Part shown: positions 52,135-61,626 of the stretch, in pieces
How the letters are laid out: every line of letters begins with the position of its first letter
Numbering within the stretch: the stretch's first letter is position 1
DNA from: CAYLUN01 sp964386865
Lineage (GTDB): Bacteria > Verrucomicrobiota > Kiritimatiellia > RFP12 > UBA1067
DNA length: 64,000 bases
Direction of reading: 5' to 3'
Assembly (NCBI GenBank): GCA_964386865.1
Contig: CAYLUN010000007.1
Span: 67,142-131,141 of the forward strand
Position numbers and translations under genes: made by a program
Notes under the pieces: model-generated
Database searches by the model: none
What the model was told of the DNA's origin: nothing
The model's input: the letters and a program-made list of their open reading frames with translations, nothing else

Positions 52135-53415
52135 ATGGAACAGTCCGCGCAGCAGATGACGAGCAAGGGACGCGTGTTGGCGGCGCTGGCGCACCGGCAG
52201 CCGGATCGGGTGCCAATCGATTTCGGGAGCACGGCTGTGACGGGCATCCACGTGTCGGCCGTACACCGACTGCGGCTGGCGGTGACGGGTGACGCGTCCT
52301 GGCGCGTCAAGGTTGTCGAGCCCTACCAGATGCTGGGCGAGATCGACGAGGAACTGCGCGAGCGGCTCGGAATCGACGTGATCGGCCTGACCCCGCGCAA
52401 GACCATGTTTGGGTTTGAGAGCCGCGGGTGGAAGCCGTTCACGCTGTTCGACGGAACGGGCGTGCTCGTGCCCGAGGCGTTCAACACGACGGCCGACGCC
52501 AACGGCGACCTGCTGATCTATCCCGAGGGCGACCCGGCGGCGCCGCCCAGCGGGCGCATGCCCAAGGGCTACCATTTCTTCGACACGCTCGTGCGGCAGC
52601 CGCCGTTCGACGAAGACCGGCTCGACCCTGCCGACAACCTGGAGGAGTTCGGCCTGTTCGGCGAGGAGGAGCTCGCGTGGTACCGGCGGCGCACCGCCGA
52701 GCTGGACGCGCTGGGCGAGGTTGGCGTGACGCTCACCATGCCCGGCACCGCCTTTGGCGACATCGCGCTGGTTCCGGCGCCTTGGATGAAGCGACCCAAG
52801 GGCATCCGCGACATCGAGGAGTGGTACGTCTCGACCGCGATCCGAAAGGACTACGTGCTGGCCATCTTCGAGAAGCAGTGCGAGATCGGCCTGAAGAACC
52901 TGTCGGCGCTGATCGGAATCCTGGGCGACCGCATTCAGGCGGTCTTCCTGACCGGCACGGACTTCGGCACGCAGCGCGGGCTGTTCATCGGCGCGGACGC
53001 CTACCGAGAGCTGTTCAAGCCGTACCACAAGCGGGTGAACGACCTCGTGCATGCGAAATCGAGCTGGAAGACCTTCATCCATTCGTGCGGCGCGGTAGCG
53101 CAACTGATCCCCGAGTTCATCGAGGCCGGATTCGACATCCTGAACCCCGTGCAGTGCTCGGCGGTGGGCATGGATGCCCGAGACCTGAAGCGCGAGTTTG
53201 GGCGGCACCTGACCTTCTGGGGCGGCGGCGCAAACACGCAGCAGACGCTGCAGTTCGGTACGCCGGACGAGGTCTACCGCGAGTGCCGCGAGCGCATCGA
53301 GATCTTCGGCGAGGGCGGCGGGTTCGTGTTCGACGCCGTGCACAACGTGCAGGCCACCACGCCCACCGACAACCTGCTGGCGATGTTCCGCGCGATTCGC
53401 GACAGTCATGCGTGA
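52135..53415 (+). CDS. URO-D/methyltransferase-family protein (MtaA/CmuA-like)
   Basis: 426 residues, starting with the family pattern GRVLAALAHRQPDRVPIDFGS. Later parts include IQAVFLTGTDFGTQRGLFIGADAYRELFKPYHKRVNDLVH, WKTFIHSCGAVAQLIPEFIEAGFDILNPVQCSAVGMD (the His-x-Cys-Gly zinc/thiol-type segment of MtaA-like enzymes), and LTFWGGGANTQQTLQFGTPDEVYRE. Members move methyl groups between corrinoid proteins and thiols. HemE function is unlikely because of length and context. AAGGAG precedes the ATG. The stop overlaps the 5' region of the sugar porter, so one operon under the AraC regulator is likely. Substrate unknown. Confidence 0.85.
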   Translation: MEQSAQQMTSKGRVLAALAHRQPDRVPIDFGSTAVTGIHVSAVHRLRLAVTGDASWRVKVVEPYQMLGEIDEELRERLGIDVIGLTPRKTMFGFESRGWKPFTLFDGTGVLVPEAFNTTADANGDLLIYPEGDPAAPPSGRMPKGYHFFDTLVRQPPFDEDRLDPADNLEEFGLFGEEELAWYRRRTAELDALGEVGVTLTMPGTAFGDIALVPAPWMKRPKGIRDIEEWYVSTAIRKDYVLAIFEKQCEIGLKNLSALIGILGDRIQAVFLTGTDFGTQRGLFIGADAYRELFKPYHKRVNDLVHAKSSWKTFIHSCGAVAQLIPEFIEAGFDILNPVQCSAVGMDARDLKREFGRHLTFWGGGANTQQTLQFGTPDEVYRECRERIEIFGEGGGFVFDAVHNVQATTPTDNLLAMFRAIRDSHA

Positions 53416-53449
53416 GCGCGGCTCGCACCCCGGTAAGCAAGGAGCGGAT

Positions 53450-54871
53450 ATGGAAACGTCTCACCGATCACAGGACTCTGCTGCGGCTGTCGCGTGGTCT
53501 TACCTCTTGCCGATCTGCCTGGTGGCGACGCTGGGGGGCTTGCTCTTCGGCTATGACACGGGCGTGATCTCCGGCGCGATTGAGGCGCTGACGCAGCGCT
53601 TCCAGCTCAGCGATCTGATGAAGGGGTGGGCCTCCGGCTGCGTGCTGCTCGGCTGCGCGGCGGGCGTGCTGCTGGTCGGCCCGATTTCGGATCGCTTCGG
53701 GCGGAGGCGCGCGCTCTTTATCTCCGCATTCCTGTTCCTCGTTTCGGCCGTGGGCACGGCGCTGCCACGCGACGTCTGGACGTTCATCCTGTTTCGCCTT
53801 GTGGGCGGGGTCGGCATCGGCGTGGCGTCGATCTCAACCCCCATGTACATTGCGGAGATCACGCCGGCCCATTTGCGCGGGCGGATGGTCGCCGTGAATC
53901 AGATCGCCATCGTCGGCGGCATCGCGGCCACGTCGTTTGCGAACTACTTCATCGCCGGGTGCGGCGACCAGGCGTGGAACGTCGCGACCGGCTGGAGGTG
54001 GATGTTCGCGATGGGCGTTTTCCCCGCCGTCGCGTTCCTGCTGCTGCTGTTCCGGATACCCGAGAGCCCGCGCTGGCTGCTTGAGGCGGGCCGCGGCGGC
54101 GAGGCGCTCGCGATCCTCGGAAAGGTCGGCGGGAAGGGGTTTGCCGCTGCAGAAGCCGAGTCCATCCGGCAGTCGCTGGCTGGCGAAAAGGGCACGTGGG
54201 GCGAGCTGTTCTCGCGCCGCCTGCGGCTCCCGCTCGCGCTCGGAGTCGCGCTGGCCGTCCTGCAGCAGGTGACGGGCATCAACGTCTTCATGTACTTCGG
54301 CGCGACGATCTTCAAGACCATGAGCCAGTCCACGGGCGTGGACGCCGGGCTGCTGCAGCAGATCGTCATCAACGGCTCGGGCGTGCTGTTCACCGCGATC
54401 GCCATCGCGACGGTCGACAAGTGGGGCCGCAAGCCGCTGATGCTGGTCGGGTCGCTGGGCATGGGCGTCAGCCTGATCGCCATGGGCGTCATGGCGCAGA
54501 CGATGAACGATCCCGCGGCAGCCAGCCATTTGATGCTCGCCTTCATCGTTCTCTACATCGCCTGCTTCGGCCTGTCGGTCGGCCCAGTGATCTGGGTGAT
54601 TCTCTCCGAGATATTCCCGACGGCGGTGCGCGGGCGCGCGCTCGGCCTCGCGACGTTCTGCCTGTGGGTGGCCGATTACGCGGTGACGCAGACGTTTCCG
54701 ATCATGGACGCGAAAGACTCGTGGTTCGTCGCTCACTTCAGCCACGCGTTCCCGTTCTACGTCTACGCCGCTTTCTGCGCCGTGCTGATTGTGGTCATGT
54801 GGCGGTTCGTTCCAGAGACAAAAGGCAAGTCGCTCGAGGAGATCGAAAGAAGCTGGCGCCGTCGTGATTAA
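53450..54871 (+). CDS. Sugar porter family MFS transporter (XylE/GLUT-like)
   Basis: An inner-membrane H+-coupled or facilitative sugar importer of 473 residues with 12 helices. It has every sugar-porter signature: GGLLFGYDTGVISGA in helix 1, SDRFGRRRAL, RLVGGVGIGVAS, IPESPRWLLEAGR, QQVTGINVFMYFG, DKWGRKPLML, SEIFPTAVRGRAL and the end PETKGKSLEEIE. ATG 53450 follows AAGCAAGGAG; the ATG at 53408 lacks such a site. It lies between the URO-D-like and GH2 genes. Xylose, glucose, galactose and related sugars are all possible. Confidence 0.92.
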   Translation: METSHRSQDSAAAVAWSYLLPICLVATLGGLLFGYDTGVISGAIEALTQRFQLSDLMKGWASGCVLLGCAAGVLLVGPISDRFGRRRALFISAFLFLVSAVGTALPRDVWTFILFRLVGGVGIGVASISTPMYIAEITPAHLRGRMVAVNQIAIVGGIAATSFANYFIAGCGDQAWNVATGWRWMFAMGVFPAVAFLLLLFRIPESPRWLLEAGRGGEALAILGKVGGKGFAAAEAESIRQSLAGEKGTWGELFSRRLRLPLALGVALAVLQQVTGINVFMYFGATIFKTMSQSTGVDAGLLQQIVINGSGVLFTAIAIATVDKWGRKPLMLVGSLGMGVSLIAMGVMAQTMNDPAAASHLMLAFIVLYIACFGLSVGPVIWVILSEIFPTAVRGRALGLATFCLWVADYAVTQTFPIMDAKDSWFVAHFSHAFPFYVYAAFCAVLIVVMWRFVPETKGKSLEEIERSWRRRD

Positions 54872-54927
54872 GGGCGGCGAACGGCGCGACAACTGTGGCC
54901 TGAGTCGATGATGAAAGGAGGCAGCAC

Positions 54928-57147
54928 ATGATGAGAAGTAGCCTGTGTCTGATAGGCGGTTGGGTTGTTTCGATGGTTTTCGGCGCTTCGCCGGCGGAGG
55001 GGCGGCTTGCCGGACGGCAGACGGTGTCGCTCGATGGCGAGTGGCAGATCGCGGACGGCAAGTCGCCCACGGAGATGCCTGCCGACTACGACCACACGGT
55101 TCAGGTGCCGGGACTGGCTAATCTAGCGGAGCCCGCCTTCAAAGACGTGGATCAGTTCATCAGCCGCGAGAACATGGCGCGCCGCATCACCTACAAGCTC
55201 GCGCCGGACGACTGGCTGAAGAAATACTGGGCGGGCAAGTCCGATCAGGAGCGCGACTACTTCTGGTACAGCAAGACGTTCCGCGCGCCGAAGGAGAGGG
55301 CCGTGGCGCTGCTCAAGGTCAACAAGGCGCAGTTCGGCACCGCCGTCTGGGTGAACGGGCAGAAGGTCGGCGAGTATGCGGGCTGTTTCACGGCCGGCCA
55401 TTTCGACCTTGGCCCTGCGATCCGCTGGGGCGAGGAGAACGTGCTCGTCATCCGTATCGGGGCGCATCCCGCTGTGCTGCCGGACACCTATCCGACGGGC
55501 TCGGACTTCGAGAAGAACATCTGGACGCCGGGCATCTATGACAGCGTGTCGCTGATCTTCTGCGACAACCCCGCCATCGAGAGCGTGCAGGTCGCGCCGC
55601 GCGTGGGCACGGGCGAAGCCGTGATCCAGACGCGGGTGAAAAACCGGTCGGACGTCCCCGTCACCGCGTCGCTGAGCCACACGGTCAAGACGTGGAAGCG
55701 CGGTAAGCAGGTCGCGGCCGCCGAGCCGCTCTCCGTCGCGCTGCAGCCGGGCGAGGAGAAGGTGCTCACGCAGACGGTCAAGATTCCGGACGCGCGCCTG
55801 TGGTCGCCCGAAGACCCGTTCCTTTACACCGTGGAGTCGGCTACGGGCGGCGACACAGCGACCACGCGCTTCGGCATGCGGGAGTTCCGCTTCGACGCGG
55901 CAACGAAACGGGCCTACCTCAACGGCCAGATCTACTATTTGCGCGGCTCAAACATCACGCTGCACCGCTTTTTTGAGGATCCGCTCTGCAAGGCTCTGCC
56001 GTGGAATGAAAAGTGGGTGCGCAAGCTGCTCGGCGACCTGCCCAAGAAAATGCACTGGAACTACTTCCGGTTCTGCATCGGGCCGGTGCCCGACCGCTGG
56101 CTCGACATCTGCGACGAGGAGGGGCTGCTGATCCAGAACGAGTTCTTCGTTTGGACGGGCGCTCCGGGCTGGTTCAAAGATTACGCACGCACGCACGATG
56201 CGGGCGAGATGATCCGCCAGTACACGGACTGGATGCGTGACAACTGGAACCACCCCAGCGTCGCGGTCTGGGACGCGAACAACGAGACCAAAGACGCCAG
56301 CTTCGGCGATACGATCATTCCGGCTGTGCGTTCCTTGGACCTCTCCGATCGCCCGTGGGAAAACAGCTACAACAAGCCCGCCGGCCCGAACGACCCGGTC
56401 GAGCACCACCCGTACCTGATGATCAGCGGCTGGCGCGGCAAGCTGACTTTCAAGATGAGCGATCTGGAGGCGATGGACAGCAAGCCGAAGCCGGGCCAGC
56501 TCCCGTCCGACACGAACCCGGCGCTGGTCAACGAGTACGGGTGGCTGTGGCTCAACCGCGACGGAACGCCGACGCTGCTTACCGAGAACGTCTACGCGCA
56601 ACTTCTGGGAACGAACGTCGCCGCGCGCGAGCGGCTCGACCTGTATTCGTATCTGCTCGGGGCCAAGACCGAGTTCTGGCGGGCGCACCGCCAGTACGCG
56701 GGGATCATCCACTTTGTTTATCTCACATGCAGCTACCCCGGCGTCTACACCGCCGACCATTTCGCGGACGTGACCCGGCTTACGCTCGACCCGGCGTTCG
56801 CGGACTACATGGGCGAGGCCTTCAAGCCGCTGGGTGTCTACGTCAACTTCTTTCAGCCGACGCTGAAGGCGGGCGCGACGCGTGACTTCAAGGTGATGCT
56901 GGTGAACGACGGCGGTGCGCCCGTGGCTGGCACACTGGCGCTGACGGTTGAGAACGAGAAGGGCAAGATCTTGGCCCGCGCCGAGCAGCGCTTCAACCTG
57001 CAGGCGCTCGGCGACGCGAGCTACACGCTGCCGCTGACCGTTCCCGCCACCGTCGGCAACTGCGTGCTGAGGGCCACCGCAACGGGCGACAAGAAGACAA
57101 AGGACGGGCCGACCGTGAGCCGCCGCTGGGTGACGGTGGAGCGCTGA
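54928..57147 (+). CDS. Glycoside hydrolase family 2 enzyme, exported
   Basis: 739 residues with a signal peptide (GGWVVSMVFGASPAEG). The jelly roll (VSLDGEWQIADG, FWYSKTFRAP, AVWVNGQKVGEYAGCFTAGHFDL) and Ig-like domain (DARLWSPEDPFLYTV) precede a barrel. Its acid/base is Glu453 in WDANNETKDA and its probable nucleophile Glu536 in LVNEYGWLW. It lacks the long C-terminal extension of the 3957 enzyme. AAAGGAGG precedes the ATG. It is the last gene of the run starting at the URO-D-like gene, and probably releases the sugar carried by the porter. Galactosidase or glucuronidase activity cannot be decided. Confidence 0.88.
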   Translation: MMRSSLCLIGGWVVSMVFGASPAEGRLAGRQTVSLDGEWQIADGKSPTEMPADYDHTVQVPGLANLAEPAFKDVDQFISRENMARRITYKLAPDDWLKKYWAGKSDQERDYFWYSKTFRAPKERAVALLKVNKAQFGTAVWVNGQKVGEYAGCFTAGHFDLGPAIRWGEENVLVIRIGAHPAVLPDTYPTGSDFEKNIWTPGIYDSVSLIFCDNPAIESVQVAPRVGTGEAVIQTRVKNRSDVPVTASLSHTVKTWKRGKQVAAAEPLSVALQPGEEKVLTQTVKIPDARLWSPEDPFLYTVESATGGDTATTRFGMREFRFDAATKRAYLNGQIYYLRGSNITLHRFFEDPLCKALPWNEKWVRKLLGDLPKKMHWNYFRFCIGPVPDRWLDICDEEGLLIQNEFFVWTGAPGWFKDYARTHDAGEMIRQYTDWMRDNWNHPSVAVWDANNETKDASFGDTIIPAVRSLDLSDRPWENSYNKPAGPNDPVEHHPYLMISGWRGKLTFKMSDLEAMDSKPKPGQLPSDTNPALVNEYGWLWLNRDGTPTLLTENVYAQLLGTNVAARERLDLYSYLLGAKTEFWRAHRQYAGIIHFVYLTCSYPGVYTADHFADVTRLTLDPAFADYMGEAFKPLGVYVNFFQPTLKAGATRDFKVMLVNDGGAPVAGTLALTVENEKGKILARAEQRFNLQALGDASYTLPLTVPATVGNCVLRATATGDKKTKDGPTVSRRWVTVER

Positions 57148-57210
57148 AGCGGCACGACAGAAAGAGTTGCCCGCGAATGAGCGCAAATGATCTCACGTGG
57201 GGGCGTTTAG

Positions 57211-58814
57211 TCAGGCCCTTGATGTGCCGTCGAGCACCGCGCGGAGCGTGCGAGCGAGGGTGGGCGTGTCGAAGGGCTTTTCGAGCCGGCGGATCATGGC
57301 GTCGAGCACACCGTGCCGGCAGAGGGCGTCGTCGGTATAGCCGGACATGTAAAGAACCTTGAGGCCGGGCTGCGTCTGCTCAATGCGCGTTGCGAGAAGT
57401 CTGCCGCTCATGCCGGGCATGATGACGTCGGTGAGCAAGAGGTCGGGGCGCACGCCCTGCTCCTGCTGTGGGGCCGGTTGGGTTGTCAGGCGGGGAAGAT
57501 GGATGCTGAATGTCGTTCCGCGACCCGATTCGCTCGACACCTCGACCGTGCCCCCCGATTGTTTGATGATGCCATAGACGGTCGCCAAGCCCAGGCCCGT
57601 GCCCTTGCCTAGCTCTTTGGTGGTGAAGAACGGCTCGAAGACACGAAGCTGTGTCGCCTCGTCCATCCCGCTACCCGTATCGTTGACAGCGAGCATGACG
57701 TGTGGCCCTTCTTGAGCGTCGACGTGGTGTAGCGCGTAGTGCTCGTCGAGTTCGACATTGGCGGTCGAGATGGTGAGCGACCCTCCTTGCGGCATGGCGT
57801 CGCGCGCGTTCATCGCAAGGTTTATGATGACCTGTTCGATCTGCCCCCTGTCGGCTAACACCAGCCCGAGGTCGCTCGCAAGTGAAGTCTGAAGCGCAAT
57901 GTCTTCGCCGATCAGACGGCGGAACATCTTCTGGGTGTGGCTCACCACGTCATTCAGGCGGACCGCTACCGGCTGGAGGGTTTGCTTGCGGCTGAAGGCG
58001 AGCAACTGGCGGGTGAGGCTCGCAGCACGCCGGCCGTCTTCCACGATTTCGACGATGTCGGTGCGCAGGGGATCGCTTTCGCACACCTGGTCGAGGAGGC
58101 TCTCGCCGTATCCGAGGATCACCCCGAGCAAGTTGTTGAAGTCATGTGCAATGCCGCCTGCGAGCCGCCCGGTGGCCTCGAGCTTTTGCGACTGGAGTAG
58201 CTGCGCTTCGGCTTTACGCAATTGGGCGGTCCGCTCAAGTACGCGCTGCTCCAAATGTTGGTTTAGACGCACGATCTCTTCCTCAGCCTTTTTCCTTGCC
58301 GTGATATCCGACAGGATGCCGTCGCCTGACCCGCTGCCATCGGGCTGCAACCAAACAGCGGCGTTCAGCGTAAGCCAGCGGATGTCGCCGTTAGGTAGGC
58401 GGACCTGCATTTCATAGTTGAACGGCTTTCGGTCGCGCGCGCTGTTCTCTTCGGCGGCCATCAGGCCTGGAAGATAGTGGGGGAGCACCTGCGAATAGAC
58501 CGTGCGTGCATCGGCAAGGACTTCCTCAACGCTCAAGCCCAACACGTGACGGACCGCGCCACTAATGTAGGTAAAACGCCGGTTGCCGCTGGTCTCGCCG
58601 ACGAGCTGATAGAACACGACGCCCGGCAGGTTGTCGGCCAGCGCCCGCAAACGGCGTTCGCTCTCCGGTACAACACCTTCGGGCTGCTTGCCCTCGGTGT
58701 TGTGGCCGGCGCAGAGCCGCTCCTCGGCTTCCGCGAGCCGGGCGAGCAGCTTGGCGTTCTCCGCAAGAAGCCGGTCGCTGGTAAAGTGGTCTGCTTGCTT
58801 GAGGTCTGTAGCAT
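57211..58814 (-). CDS. Hybrid sensor histidine kinase with PAS domain; shortened receiver and probable frameshift near the start
   Basis: The main frame from TTG 58650 encodes 479 residues: a PAS domain (VVFYQLVGETSGNRRFTYISG), a short coiled coil, H-box GGIAHDFNNLLGVILGYGE, N-box NLAMNARDAM, G-boxes DTGSGMD and GKGTGLGLATVYG, then a receiver with phospho-Asp (DLLLTDVIMPGMSG) and Lys (LEKPFD). The receiver lacks its first strand and acidic pair. Upstream the frame remains coding-like as a coiled coil (RLLAENAKLLARLAEAEERL) up to a TAA near 58823 but has no ATG/GTG/TTG start there. The only ATG, 58814, is in another frame, so a one-base indel near the start is likely. No membrane helices; signal unknown. 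Confidence 0.78.
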
Positions 58815-58823
58815 AAGTCAGTT

Positions 58824-58844
58824 GTTATTGACAGAGCCAATAAC
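58824..58844. promoter_or_regulatory. Palindrome upstream of the histidine kinase gene
   Basis: GTTATTG-ACAGAGC-CAATAAC has perfect 7-base arms and a 7-base centre. It starts nine bases upstream of the kinase ATG at 58814. It may be an operator or an mRNA hairpin near the ribosome binding site. Confidence 0.4.
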
Positions 58845-59122
58845 GATGCCCCTTTCTTCTGCAACATCCACAACAACCGCCACCTAACCGCATGGGCAGA
58901 GTTGCGTCAGGCGCCATTTTTTTTGCGATCGTATCCGGGCTTTAACCCACACGTTATTCAACCGCTTTTGTGCTTTTAATTTATATCGGGTTGTCTTCCG
59001 CCATTCAACTTGTTTGCGGAAACTAATGCTCAGTCCCGTGCAGTTCTCCTCGCGCACTTGACGTTGACGGCGTTAATGAGTACGCTCACCCAGTAGTTGA
59101 TTGTTGATCAGGGGGCGTTGCA
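58845..59122. other. Intergenic region between kinase and beta-helix gene
   Basis: About 280 bases, AT-richer than the surroundings, with a T8 run (near 58917) and no gene seen. A possible rightward promoter is TTGACG (59058-59063), a 17-base spacer and TACGCT (59081-59086), but the -10 is poor. GGGGG before ATG 59123 is a ribosome binding site. Confidence 0.4.
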
Positions 59123-61327
59123 ATGAAAAAAATCGGTTTTCTGGCGATTTTGGCTGGCTCTGCGTTCGGGGCGCAGACGGTTCTGTATGTTAATCCTCAA
59201 TCCGGGTGCGATGCCAACGACGGCTCCGCAGCGAAACCGTTCGCGTCACTCGAAAAAGCCCGCGACACGGTTCGCACGATGAAGAAGGACGCCGTGCTTC
59301 TTGCGGGCGGCGTCGCCGTCGAGCTGACGGGCACGTTCGCGATGCCGACGAACGCCTTTGTGCTGGACGCGGACGACGGTGGCTCGTCTGCGATGGCCCC
59401 CGTCGTCTATCGCGCGTCGAAGGCGGGCGCGCTGTTTGTCGGCGGACACGTCCTGCCGTCGAGCGGCTTCAAGGCGGTGTCTGATGCGGCGACGCTGGCG
59501 CGCCTGCCGGAAGGGGCTCGGGGCAAGGTCGTCGCGTTTGAGTTGAGGTCGGTGGGTGTTGCGAAACTGGCGCCCCTTCCCGACAAGTTTAACGGCTGGA
59601 GCGAAATGGAAGTCTTCTGCGGTGGCCAGGCGATGCGGCTCGCCCGCTGGCCGAACACCGGCTGGGCTCAGATCGACAAGGTGGTCGACCGCGGCGTCAA
59701 GCCGGTGGACAAGGCGACCGGTGAATGGGAGTTCGGCTACAAAGGCGGAACCTTCGAGTACGCCGAAGAGGCGCCGACCCGCTGGGACGTCGCGACGGGC
59801 ATTTGGATGAACGGGTTTTGGTGCCACGACTGGGCCAACGAGACGCTCAAGATCGGGGCCATCGATAAAGAGAAGAGGCAGATTACGGCCGCCGCCGTGC
59901 ATACCTACGGCATCGGCAACTCCTCGAAGTGGCACACGGCCAAGCGCCGCTACTACGTGTTCAATCTGCTGGAGGAGCTCGACGCGCCGGGCGAATGGTA
60001 TGCCGATCGCGAGGGCGGCGTGCTGTACGTCTACCCGCCAACGGGTGAGTTGGGCGACGTGGTTGTTTCGGTTCAAAAGCAGCCGCTCATCAAGATCGCA
60101 AAAGCCAGTCACGTAAGGCTGGACGGATTGACCTTTCAATATAGCACGGGCAAAGCTGTCTCCGTCGCCGACTGTGAAAGCGTTGTGCTGGAGAACCTCC
60201 GCGTGTCCAACCTCACGACGGACGGCCTCAGCGTCAGCGGAGGAAAGAATTGTGGGCTGAACCGCTGCGAGGTCTTCGGCGTTGGAGGGACGTGCGTGTC
60301 CGTGTCCGGCGGCGACCGCAAATCGCTGACTGGCTGCGGCCATTTCGTCACGAACAGCCACCTGCATCACAGCGGGCGTTTGCAGCGCACGCAGGGCAAG
60401 TGCCTGAGCTTCAGCGGCGTCGGCATCCGTGTGGCGCACAACCTGATTCACGACTCGCCTTATATCGCGGTGGTCTACGGCGGCAATGAGAACCTGTTCG
60501 AGTACAACGAGGTGCACTCCGCGATGATGGAGAGCGGGGACGGCGGCGGGATGTACACTGGGCGCGACTGGGGTTCGCAGGGCAACGTCGTCAGAAACAA
60601 CTACTTTCACCATTTCGGCCAGCCGGGCGTGGAGTGGCAGAAGGCGAAGGGCCTGAATCCCGAGTACGAGCCGCTGAAAGAGAGTGTCATGGTCATGGGC
60701 GTGTATCTGGACGACTGCGACAGCGGCGACACGGTCTGCGAGAATATCTTTTTCCGCACGGGGTGGTCGGCGTTCGTCGGCGGCGGACGCTACAACACGA
60801 TCCGGAACAACCTGTTCATCGAGTGCACCGCCGCGTTGCATCTGGACGACCGCGGCCTGAAGCGGGCACGCCCGGGTGAAGGAACGAAAGATGGCTGGGA
60901 TCTGCTGGCCAAGCTACAGGCGCTCAACTGGCAGGCGTCGCCTTGGAAGGACAAATACCCTCATTTGGTCAACGTCATGCAGGATGAGCCGAAGCTGCCG
61001 CTGCACAACGTGTTCGCCGAGAACGTGGCGATCAACTGCGCGAGGTTCCTGCAGATGCACGGCAGCCTGAAGGACACGACGCTGCCGCGGCTGGATTTCC
61101 ATGAAAACCTCGTGCTCGGGCCGGTCAACAAACAAGATGCCGAGGTGTTCCCGCAGACGGATGACGGCAAGAAGCGCGCCGAGTTCCGTGCTGAAGCACT
61201 GCCGGACAGCGCGGATCCGGACGTGAGCGGATTCAAAGTGCAGGACGGCGCTGAGTTCAAGCGGCTGGCGCCGTGGTTCAAGCGGGTGCCGCTCGAGGCG
61301 ATCGGGATTAGCGCGGCGCAGAAGTGA
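59123..61327 (+). CDS. Right-handed parallel beta-helix glycan-active protein, GH141-like
   Basis: An exported protein of 734 residues with signal MKKIGFLAILAGSAFGAQ. The start VLYVNPQSGCDANDGSAAKPFASLEKARDTVR and VVYRASKAGALFVGG are the usual opening of GH141-type and related beta-helix enzymes. A beta-sandwich insert follows (residues ~140-310). The helix proper then shows N-x-[IVL]-x-x-[NS] coils (VVLENLRVSNLTTDGLSVSGG, FEYNEVHSAMMESGDGGGMYTG, VRNNYFHHFGQ, NTIRNNLFIECTAALHLDDRG). The first-described GH141 activity is alpha-L-fucosidase on a plant pectin, which would fit the fucose theme, but beta-helix folds are shared by lyases and other enzymes. Catalytic residues not assigned. Confidence 0.78.
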   Translation: MKKIGFLAILAGSAFGAQTVLYVNPQSGCDANDGSAAKPFASLEKARDTVRTMKKDAVLLAGGVAVELTGTFAMPTNAFVLDADDGGSSAMAPVVYRASKAGALFVGGHVLPSSGFKAVSDAATLARLPEGARGKVVAFELRSVGVAKLAPLPDKFNGWSEMEVFCGGQAMRLARWPNTGWAQIDKVVDRGVKPVDKATGEWEFGYKGGTFEYAEEAPTRWDVATGIWMNGFWCHDWANETLKIGAIDKEKRQITAAAVHTYGIGNSSKWHTAKRRYYVFNLLEELDAPGEWYADREGGVLYVYPPTGELGDVVVSVQKQPLIKIAKASHVRLDGLTFQYSTGKAVSVADCESVVLENLRVSNLTTDGLSVSGGKNCGLNRCEVFGVGGTCVSVSGGDRKSLTGCGHFVTNSHLHHSGRLQRTQGKCLSFSGVGIRVAHNLIHDSPYIAVVYGGNENLFEYNEVHSAMMESGDGGGMYTGRDWGSQGNVVRNNYFHHFGQPGVEWQKAKGLNPEYEPLKESVMVMGVYLDDCDSGDTVCENIFFRTGWSAFVGGGRYNTIRNNLFIECTAALHLDDRGLKRARPGEGTKDGWDLLAKLQALNWQASPWKDKYPHLVNVMQDEPKLPLHNVFAENVAINCARFLQMHGSLKDTTLPRLDFHENLVLGPVNKQDAEVFPQTDDGKKRAEFRAEALPDSADPDVSGFKVQDGAEFKRLAPWFKRVPLEAIGISAAQK

Positions 61328-61447
61328 AATGACGGATGAGACAGGTAAGCAGGAGCGACTTCTTCACGGTCGTGGCGTCGTTCCGCCTGTCGCGCGCGCG
61401 GTCGAGCGGCTGATGTCCTCTCTACAATTGGCGCAGGGCCTGCGGAC

Positions 61448-61471
61448 GGCAGGGTTTGTGCCCTCCCTGCC
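61448..61471. repeat. Hairpin in gap before the methyltransferase gene
   Basis: GGCAGGG (61448-61454) and CCCTGCC (61465-61471) flank a 10-base loop. It lies in the ~300-base gap 61328-61626, which holds no convincing gene (a short frame at 61329-61514 has no family resemblance). It may be related to the hairpin cluster at 12664-12758 or be a terminator for the beta-helix gene. Confidence 0.35.
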
Positions 61472-61626
61472 CATGGCCGTGCTTCGTACCCGAGCTGTCC
61501 AGAAAACACCGTGACCCTGCTGAGCCGTTCGTGGTAACATCACGCCTATTCGCCAGAGTCTTACACCTGAGACGGGTTGGCTCGGGCTGTGTCGTGTGGG
61601 CAGAGAAGGCGGGTCAGGAGAACAAC

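Noticed and set aside
52135..53415. Interpretation as heme-pathway HemE
   Set aside because: Longer than HemE, sits in a sugar operon, and has the MtaA/CmuA-like HSCG segment rather than the HemE N-terminal RQAGR pattern.
61329..61514. Small plus-strand open frame before the methyltransferase gene
   Set aside because: No family resemblance, includes a hairpin, and begins one base after the upstream stop without a ribosome binding site.
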